A stretch of DNA of 64,000 nucleotides from Taibaiella sp041660405 (GTDB lineage Bacteria > Bacteroidota > Bacteroidia > Chitinophagales > Chitinophagaceae). Both the position numbers and the translations under genes were made by a program. Position 1 is the stretch's first letter; every line of letters starts with the position of its first letter. The notes below the pieces were generated by a model. It did no database searches and was not told the DNA's origin. It was given only the letters and a program-made list of their open reading frames with translations. Shown in pieces: positions 58,066 to 64,000 of this stretch. Location of the stretch: contig JBAZWL010000022.1 of the NCBI GenBank assembly GCA_041660405.1, forward strand, positions 1 through 64,000, read 5' to 3'.

Positions 58066-58968
58066 CTAACTTATGTCCGACACCAGGAAATCGATCATGG
58101 CATCAAGCAATTTAATTTCCAGAGGTACTGCTTTGTATTTCTTTATAAGCTGATCATCTATATGCATGTCTTTGCCAGACCAATGAATTTGTATATCTCT
58201 TCCTTTAATGGTTTTAAAAGGGAAACGCGCTTTCACTCCTGCACTTATCTTTTGTATATACCCGATCAGTTGTTCTCTTTTCTTTTCTGAAATCAACAGC
58301 ACATCAAAATATCCATCGCCGGGATCCGCTTCAGGAGCCAGTATCAGCCTTGGGCCTATCGAACGTATGTTCATTACTTCTGCCATAATATAATTTCCGG
58401 TATAATTTTTCCCATCAATTATTACGGAACAAGATGTAGCCTCATATGTCCGGGCAAGCTCAGCCAATATTGTCAGTGCTGTTTCAAATTCTTTATTCGG
58501 TGTGTCCGTTTCATGGGTTTTCAACTTTTGTATCTTTTTAATGAGCCTGGGAAAAATTCCAAACCCCAAAGACTCAATAAAGAATTCGGAAGTACTATAT
58601 CCGTCAACTCTGCCTACATCAAAACGTTTCAATTTATGCTTGCTCCAGGATTGAATTACCTGTACTACATCTCTTTGTATCTTGAGCGTGATAGCTATGT
58701 TATTGGCGGTGCCTAATGCCAGCAAACCTATGGGGCGACTGTCTTTCAATGGCGTTTCCAATAGTTCGAGACACGCCTTTCTTACTGTACCATCGCCACC
58801 GGCTACTGCAAGGATGTCTGTATTTTTTTCTATTTGCTGAAGCTTTTTATTTTTATGAACTGAATTAATGAAATCATAACCAGCTTCTTTAATTTGCCGT
58901 ATCAGATCTTCTTTCGAGTTCTCACCTTCCCCTGCAGTAGGATTGTAATATAGCTTGATCGATTTCAT
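58066..58968 (-). CDS. Diacylglycerol/lipid kinase (YegS/DgkB family)
   Basis: 300 aa from the Met at 58968. KSIKLYYNPTAGEGENSKED (the NPxxG start), VAGGDGTVRKACLELL with the nucleotide motif GGDGT and PIGLLALGTANNIA. DAGK_cat domain proteins of this kind phosphorylate diacylglycerol or related lipids. Monocistronic. The lipid is not known. Confidence 0.88.
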   Translation of the reverse strand: MKSIKLYYNPTAGEGENSKEDLIRQIKEAGYDFINSVHKNKKLQQIEKNTDILAVAGGDGTVRKACLELLETPLKDSRPIGLLALGTANNIAITLKIQRDVVQVIQSWSKHKLKRFDVGRVDGYSTSEFFIESLGFGIFPRLIKKIQKLKTHETDTPNKEFETALTILAELARTYEATSCSVIIDGKNYTGNYIMAEVMNIRSIGPRLILAPEADPGDGYFDVLLISEKKREQLIGYIQKISAGVKARFPFKTIKGRDIQIHWSGKDMHIDDQLIKKYKAVPLEIKLLDAMIDFLVSDIS

Positions 58969-59057
58969 AATTACTAAAGGGATGTGTGAACGATATGCGT
59001 ATAACAAACGTTATACTGGCATAAAAGTTTTAACCGCAACCTGCTAAATTGGTTTTC

Positions 59058-59783
59058 ATGGATATATTAATCACGAATGACGATGGCATATATAGCCCCG
59101 GCATTGCAGCGCTGGCCCAGGTAGCACGTAAATTTGGAAGTGTAAGGGTGGTCGCACCTGATGTAGAGCAATCGTCTATGGGGCATGCAATTACCCACTC
59201 CAGGCCTTTAAGTTATAAGAAATCGCCTGTTACTTTTGAAGGCATAGAAGCTTATCGGGTAAATGGTACGCCTGCTGATTGTGTAGCCTTGGGAACACAC
59301 ATTTATCCTAAGACAAACATAGTACTTTCCGGAATCAATATGGGTCTGAATCTTGGTAATTCTATATGGCATTCGGGTACATTGGCTGCAGCAAGGCAAG
59401 CGGTATTACTAGGTGTAAAAGGTATTGCGTTAAGTACACCGGTAGGAAAAGATGAACCCAATTTTGATGCATTAATGCCACATGTGGAAGAAACACTAGC
59501 CTTACTTTTGCAGGATACTAAACTGGGATTGTATAATGTAAATTTTCCACAGCAACCAAAAGGAACTTTATGGACCAGTCAATCGGTAAGGTTATATGAT
59601 GGGCATGTAGTGCCAGGCATAGATCCTATGGGAAGAAAGCATTATTGGATAACCGTGATACCGTTGGAAGCTGCTGAAGAAGGTACCGATCGCTGGGCAG
59701 TAGAGAACAGTTATACTTCTATCACACCACTACATCTTGACCTTACTAATACTACCGAGTTAAGAAGTAAAACGGGCAAGTAA
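59058..59783 (+). CDS. surE: 5'/3'-nucleotidase SurE
   Basis: 241 aa from the ATG at 59058. MDILITNDDGIYSPGIAAL has the metal-binding NDDG, and AITHSRPL, YRVNGTPADCV and SGINMGLNLGNSIWHSGT complete the SurE signature. It hydrolyses nucleoside monophosphates and helps stationary-phase survival. It converges on the LRxGN-type gene with a 1-bp gap. Confidence 0.93.
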   Translation: MDILITNDDGIYSPGIAALAQVARKFGSVRVVAPDVEQSSMGHAITHSRPLSYKKSPVTFEGIEAYRVNGTPADCVALGTHIYPKTNIVLSGINMGLNLGNSIWHSGTLAAARQAVLLGVKGIALSTPVGKDEPNFDALMPHVEETLALLLQDTKLGLYNVNFPQQPKGTLWTSQSVRLYDGHVVPGIDPMGRKHYWITVIPLEAAEEGTDRWAVENSYTSITPLHLDLTNTTELRSKTGK

Positions 59784-59784
59784 A

Positions 59785-60249
59785 CTATAAGTTTACATCT
59801 AACTCTTCACCGGCAAGATGGTAATATAAATTCTGCAATTGATGCAGGCTTTTAATATGTTCATAAAGGCTCATGATGGGTAGTGCAGCATTAGGAATAG
59901 AATATCGGATTGCAGGAGGATAAATTTTTTGCAGGCGATAGCCTTCTGTTTCACGAACCATTCTTTTGATAAAAACAATCTGTTTACTGTTCCCGAAAGT
60001 TTCATCATATTCGCACGCTGGCAATGCTATTTCAAAGCGATCCCGTTCAGCATATAACACGCCGCATTTTTTTAATACATCTGACGTAAGAAAAACAGGC
60101 ATGATTAGATTGCAGGAATAGCGGATAGGATTTCCTTCGCTATTTTCTGCTTCTGTAATTACAGAGTCAGCATCAATTCCTCTAATTATCACAATTTTAT
60201 CCAGGAGGCTCACAAAATTTCCCAGGCGCAATTCTTTAGGATTAATCAT
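59785..60249 (-). CDS. Hypothetical protein of the LRxGN / LHQxQNL family (copy 2)
   Basis: 154 aa. It begins with INPKELRLGNFVSLLDKIV and ends with HIKSLHQLQNLYYHLAGEEL, the same terminal motifs as the protein at 26952-27341. The middle part (ERDRFEIALPACEYDETF) differs. It lies 1 bp from the end of surE. The function is unknown; I infer the two are distant paralogues from the shared ends. Confidence 0.65.
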   Translation of the reverse strand: MINPKELRLGNFVSLLDKIVIIRGIDADSVITEAENSEGNPIRYSCNLIMPVFLTSDVLKKCGVLYAERDRFEIALPACEYDETFGNSKQIVFIKRMVRETEGYRLQKIYPPAIRYSIPNAALPIMSLYEHIKSLHQLQNLYYHLAGEELDVNL

Positions 60250-60535
60250 AAATAATTAACGTTTTCATTTCAGGGGATAGTATCATTGCTGATGTCAAAT
60301 GTAGTTATATATTTTCCAAAAATGTATTACTCTTTGGTTAATCTGGCAAAATATAAAAAATAAAGACTTATCAGAATTAAATAGAACTGAAAACATTGAA
60401 AGACTTGTTTGAATATCAGAGTTTTAGTAATAATTTTAAATGAATTATTATGTTATAGCTCCCTCAATTAGTAATTTAGCTTTACTACCCTCCTTTCACC
60501 CTATTGAAAAATAACATACTAAATTACAAGCATTT

Positions 60536-60900
60536 ATGGCAAATAAATTGATGATATTTGATGACGATAAAGATATATTGGCCATTTGTACCTTTATTTT
60601 TAAACGGCTGGGATGGGAAGTATGCTCTTCGGAAAACTGCAATGACATTACACTTAAAGTAAAACAGGAACAACCGGATGTAATATTAATGGATAACTGG
60701 ATACCAGATGAAGGAGGTATAGCTGCTACAAGAACCTTAAAACAAGACCAGGAACTAAACCATATTCCCGTAATTTATTTTTCGGCCAACAGAGATGTTG
60801 AATCTCTGGCTGAGCAGGCAGGAGCAGATGCTTACATCAAAAACCATTTGACCTCAAGGAATTTGAAAACATGATTATCCGTTATTCTTCTGCTTCATAA
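60536..60900 (+). pseudogene. Single-domain response regulator, frameshifted
   Basis: The open frame gives 112 aa (stop at 60874) with IFDDDKDILAICTFIF, phosphoacceptor D53 in ILMDNWIPDEGG and ADAYIKNHLTSRNLKT at the end. After AAAAA (60839-60843) the expected KPF motif is found one base out of phase: adding one A restores IKKPFDLKEFENMIIRY and a stop at 60900. It is therefore a receiver protein broken, or ribosomally frameshifted, at a homopolymer. A sequencing error is also possible. Confidence 0.75.
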
Positions 60901-60917
60901 CCCTGTATCTTTTAAAA

Positions 60918-60949
60918 AAATGGGTGCCAACTTTCACCAGCACCCATTT
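60918..60949. terminator. Bidirectional terminator
   Basis: AAATGGGTGC (60918-60927) pairs with GCACCCATTT (60940-60949), 12-nt loop, with A and T runs outside, between the response regulator and the T9SS protein. Confidence 0.75.
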
Positions 60950-60967
60950 AATAGGACTTCAATCAGG

Positions 60968-63900
60968 TTATTGTTTTACTATTTTAAAGCTGGCAATATC
61001 GCCGTTGGTTTGTTCTACCTGAAGTATATAGTTACCATTAGCTATGCTGCCAAGGTGAATGCCTTTGCTTGCATCAACCGCTTGTAATACAACCTTACCG
61101 TTAATATCCATGATGGTTACAGCTGCAATATTCTTCCAATCTGCAATCTTCACATTGATCATATTTGTAGCCGGATTAGGATAGATACTGATCGTATTGT
61201 TCTGACCAAATACCACTTGCTTTACTTCACTGTAGATGAATTTCTGATCAATATCCGTTTGCTTCAGACGATAGAAGTTTGTACCGCTTACAGGAGCATT
61301 ATCGAAGAAATTATACACTAGTTTTCCTGAACTGTTTCCTCCATCAGCAGCAGATGCTACAAAGCCAATTTGTTTCCAGTTGCGGCTATCGATGCTATGT
61401 TCAATGGCAAAACCTTTGTTGTTCTTTTCAGAATAAGTCATCCAGTTCAGCTTGGCTTTACCACCTTCGCTTACTACAATGAGCTCACCTAAATCAACTG
61501 ACAAAGGAATACCTGTGCCCCAGTTAATAGTATATGTAGCAGGAGTAGGATCTGTTAAGCTTGCAGCATCCTGATAGTTAAACAGGAATGAAGTTCCAGT
61601 CGCCCCTACCGAGTTTGGTGTAATTTGAACCTGAAGTAATAAGGGATTAAAGTTAACGATTACTTGTCCGGCAATAACAGGAGTACCACTATACAATAAT
61701 GTAGTAGAATCAGGCAATGTAATAACTACAATTGTGCTTCCTGCACCTAAGGTTCCATCTTCAGGATCTGTGGCTGGTGGTACAGGAGTGTTACCAACAC
61801 CATTTAAGGTAAATAGTGTACCGATAGCCGGAACAGGAACAGTAGTGGTTACTGAAGTAGCATCCGGTAAACGTTCAACACCAAAATTCAGGTTGCTTTT
61901 GGAAGCAGCAAGCGTAGACAATGAAATAGCAGGGTTATTAGTATTCAAATTATTGGCAATAACACCATCGATATTCGTACTTACATCTGTCCAGTTTGGT
62001 GCAAAGTGCGGAGCGATGGTAGTTGCTACTGCGCCGTTCACGGGTGCAGAAAGAAGAGATACAATCTTAACAGTATAATTGTTACCGCCTGGTACATTCG
62101 CAAAAGAGTAACCGCTAGTTGTATTTACAGGAACAGAGTTCAAAATAGTACCCGCCCCGGAATAGGTATGATCTTCCTGAATCAATACTGCATAAAACGT
62201 ATGTCCAGCATCAGCTGGAGTTACAAGCGCTTCACCAGACCCTTGAAGACCATTGCCGTTAATGTCATTCCATACATTACCGCTAAGGTTATGGTTATTT
62301 GATCCTACAAAATTTAAAGTCACATTGCCAGGATTGCTGGTGCTGCGACCATTATCCCATGCGGTAAAGTTGATTACTGTAGCGGTAGTACCTTCTGCTG
62401 CTGGATCTACAGATATTGGCTGAGTAGGATTACCGGAAACCATCGGAATTACAACGGAACCAAGCCATGGCGTACAGCTGGAAACTTGTGGAGGACAAGT
62501 ACCCCCTGAAGTATATACAGTAGTACCGATTTTTAAATAGTTAATACCGGTTGGGAAACTGTTGATCACAATACTATCAACGGTTCCGTCCACATCTCCT
62601 GTTATAAATGTATTCGGTAAAATATTATAACCATTAAAGCCACCGGGATTAGGAATATTGTTGATAGTATTATCGGTTGTAGTCGGAGGAATTTGCAAAC
62701 CAAAGTTAGCATTGGTAACACTTTGAGAGCCTATGGTTACTGATAATTTACCATCGGCCAAACGATCATTACCTGCAGGTGCACCAAGGTTTTCAGCAGT
62801 TGCTGCATAGCCACCCGCCGGGAAAGTTGCTGCTGTAAAAGTAGAACTAACCGCAGGAGATGTAGCGCTCACATATAAATCATATTTTCCTGGAGTAATA
62901 GTACCAAAAGAATAAGCGCCACCGGCTTGTATACCCCTTACACCAATTACTTGGTTGGTAACAGGATCTACCATTACTACAAATGCACCATTAGCTGCAA
63001 ACTGTCCTGCAGTACCGGTAGCATTTACAGTATTATCTACAAGAGCATTTACATCATGAAATAAATTGCCACTGATAGATACACAGTTAAGCGTAGCTGT
63101 GAAAATAGCATTAGGGCTTTCGAATGCTGTGCTGCGTACATTAACAGTGAAGTTGCGATTGCCTGATGTGGGAGCAGTAGCAATATTATTGTACTGCAGT
63201 GAATCCACTAAGGCCTCAGCATTAGCTAAAGTAAAAGCTCCGCTTGCCCTCTGAAATACTAAAGTACGTCTTCCACTGGTAGTAGAACCAGTTACATTGT
63301 AGACAATTCCACCCAATGTGAAGCTGGTAGCACCAGGATCTGTATTCAGTGCAATTGTTCCACCTACTGTTGCTCCATTTACTACAATACGTTCATTAAC
63401 GCCATCTGTAATGTTAGTAGTTGGAAAGCTTACTCTTAATTGCGTAAGATCGGTAAGGGACGCTACATTGGTTTGACCGGATGCTGTAAAAGATAAATTT
63501 GTAGCACAACCGGAAGCAGCATTATTTACACCAATAACATTTGTGTTCAGATCTATACTGGGTACAGTAGTACTGGCAGCAGTATTAAAAGCTGGACCGG
63601 CGCTGAAATCCAAAAAGAAATAAGCTGTACCTGCAGCGCCACCCAAACGCATGTTAAAGTCGCTCATATTATTATAAGCAATTCTTACGCGAGTAGGATC
63701 GGCTGTAACTGTTGGACTGTTTGAAGATGTATTGGATAAATATGTAGTTAGCCCTGTTGCAGCATAAAATACTGGTGCTTGCAATGTGGTCGCACTGCCA
63801 ACTTCACTGGTGCTAAAACCGCCAAATTCATTATCTTGATTTGAATTGGGTTGACCATTACCGTCAACGTCGTAACTATTGATTCTTACATCCTGCAATA

Positions 63901-64000
63901 CCACATTGGTACCGGTTTGCGTAGCTGTATTATAAGAGCCACCAAGGATAAACTGAAAATTAAATAGCAGACTACCCCCACCTGCGGCAAACGTAGGGAA
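60968..64000 (-). CDS. Large secreted protein, SdrD-B-like and T9SS type A tail, 5' truncated by the window
   Basis: The frame is open to the right edge (1010 codons visible), so the N-terminus and signal peptide are missing. It contains beta-rich repeats, including SdrD B-like modules (ISGNLFHDVNALVDN, LSGNVWNDINGNGLQGSGEA) and a region with DPEDGTLGAGSTIVVITLPD. The end is a type A sorting domain: TISIYPNPATNMINVKIADW, AVTIMDINGKVVLQA, GNYILQVEQTN. It is probably a cell-surface adhesin or matrix protein. Confidence 0.9.
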   Translation of the reverse strand, partial: FPTFAAGGGSLLFNFQFILGGSYNTATQTGTNVVLQDVRINSYDVDGNGQPNSNQDNEFGGFSTSEVGSATTLQAPVFYAATGLTTYLSNTSSNSPTVTADPTRVRIAYNNMSDFNMRLGGAAGTAYFFLDFSAGPAFNTAASTTVPSIDLNTNVIGVNNAASGCATNLSFTASGQTNVASLTDLTQLRVSFPTTNITDGVNERIVVNGATVGGTIALNTDPGATSFTLGGIVYNVTGSTTSGRRTLVFQRASGAFTLANAEALVDSLQYNNIATAPTSGNRNFTVNVRSTAFESPNAIFTATLNCVSISGNLFHDVNALVDNTVNATGTAGQFAANGAFVVMVDPVTNQVIGVRGIQAGGAYSFGTITPGKYDLYVSATSPAVSSTFTAATFPAGGYAATAENLGAPAGNDRLADGKLSVTIGSQSVTNANFGLQIPPTTTDNTINNIPNPGGFNGYNILPNTFITGDVDGTVDSIVINSFPTGINYLKIGTTVYTSGGTCPPQVSSCTPWLGSVVIPMVSGNPTQPISVDPAAEGTTATVINFTAWDNGRSTSNPGNVTLNFVGSNNHNLSGNVWNDINGNGLQGSGEALVTPADAGHTFYAVLIQEDHTYSGAGTILNSVPVNTTSGYSFANVPGGNNYTVKIVSLLSAPVNGAVATTIAPHFAPNWTDVSTNIDGVIANNLNTNNPAISLSTLAASKSNLNFGVERLPDATSVTTTVPVPAIGTLFTLNGVGNTPVPPATDPEDGTLGAGSTIVVITLPDSTTLLYSGTPVIAGQVIVNFNPLLLQVQITPNSVGATGTSFLFNYQDAASLTDPTPATYTINWGTGIPLSVDLGELIVVSEGGKAKLNWMTYSEKNNKGFAIEHSIDSRNWKQIGFVASAADGGNSSGKLVYNFFDNAPVSGTNFYRLKQTDIDQKFIYSEVKQVVFGQNNTISIYPNPATNMINVKIADWKNIAAVTIMDINGKVVLQAVDASKGIHLGSIANGNYILQVEQTNGDIASFKIVKQ

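Noticed and set aside
60839..60844. Programmed -1 frameshift heptamer at the receiver gene.
   Set aside because: The frame reads C AAA AAC, which lacks the full X XXY YYZ pattern, so an indel is the simpler explanation; kept as a finding about the frameshift only.

Overview
The window looks like chromosome of a Bacteroidota, most likely Chitinophagaceae-like, organism. The reasons are type IX secretion C-terminal domains of both sorting types, promoters of the TAnnTTTG type with almost no Shine-Dalgarno sequences, a 30S THX gene, many lipoproteins with Ser/Gly-Cys lipoboxes, and moderate-to-low GC. No rRNA, tRNA, CRISPR array, transposase or clear prophage was seen. Coding density is high and the content is mostly housekeeping and regulatory, with a few accessory islands rich in repeats.

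Layout. 1-7 kb: the end of a SNF2 helicase, then a LexA-like XRE/S24 repressor facing a Y-family polymerase and a DnaE2-type polymerase (an SOS mutagenesis cassette with an operator between them). 7-13 kb: small enzymes and hypotheticals. 13-17 kb: a 12 x 22 bp tandem array, an RNA methyltransferase, a DEAD-box helicase and a pseudouridine synthase, separated by GCAATTGC-type palindromes. 17-23 kb: an S9 peptidase, then a LytS-like kinase, a degenerate sister kinase and a LytTR regulator, with regularly spaced half-sites upstream. 23-29 kb: cell envelope (L,D-transpeptidase, DUF3347, transglutaminase-like, T9SS type B protein). 29.5-33 kb: flavoprotein disulfide reductase, EgtB and EgtD (ergothioneine). 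33-41.7 kb: M1 peptidase, FMN reductase, CcmC/CcmD-like, glutamate dehydrogenase, AraC, RDD and Smr proteins.

41.7-45.5 kb: a cobalamin riboswitch followed by a DUF4465 T9SS protein, a second T9SS protein and a BtuG-like beta-propeller lipoprotein, read as a vitamin B12 capture locus without a TonB receptor in view. 45.6-51.9 kb: a lipoprotein, a MauE-thioredoxin fusion, carbonic anhydrase, HU, THX, PspC, a sigma-54 response regulator and a small membrane protein. 51.9-53.6 kb: phenylalanine 4-hydroxylase preceded by a 30-codon Tyr/Phe-rich leader ORF and an intrinsic terminator, read as a ribosome-mediated attenuator; this is the observation I rate highest. 53.7-64 kb: MBL hydrolase, a TPR histidine kinase with NarL regulator, a lipid kinase, SurE, a frameshifted receiver protein, and the end of a very large T9SS adhesin-like protein running off the window.

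Starts were moved to internal Met codons where the signal peptide, lipobox or conserved N-terminus required it. Family names come from motif recognition by eye; no searches were run.
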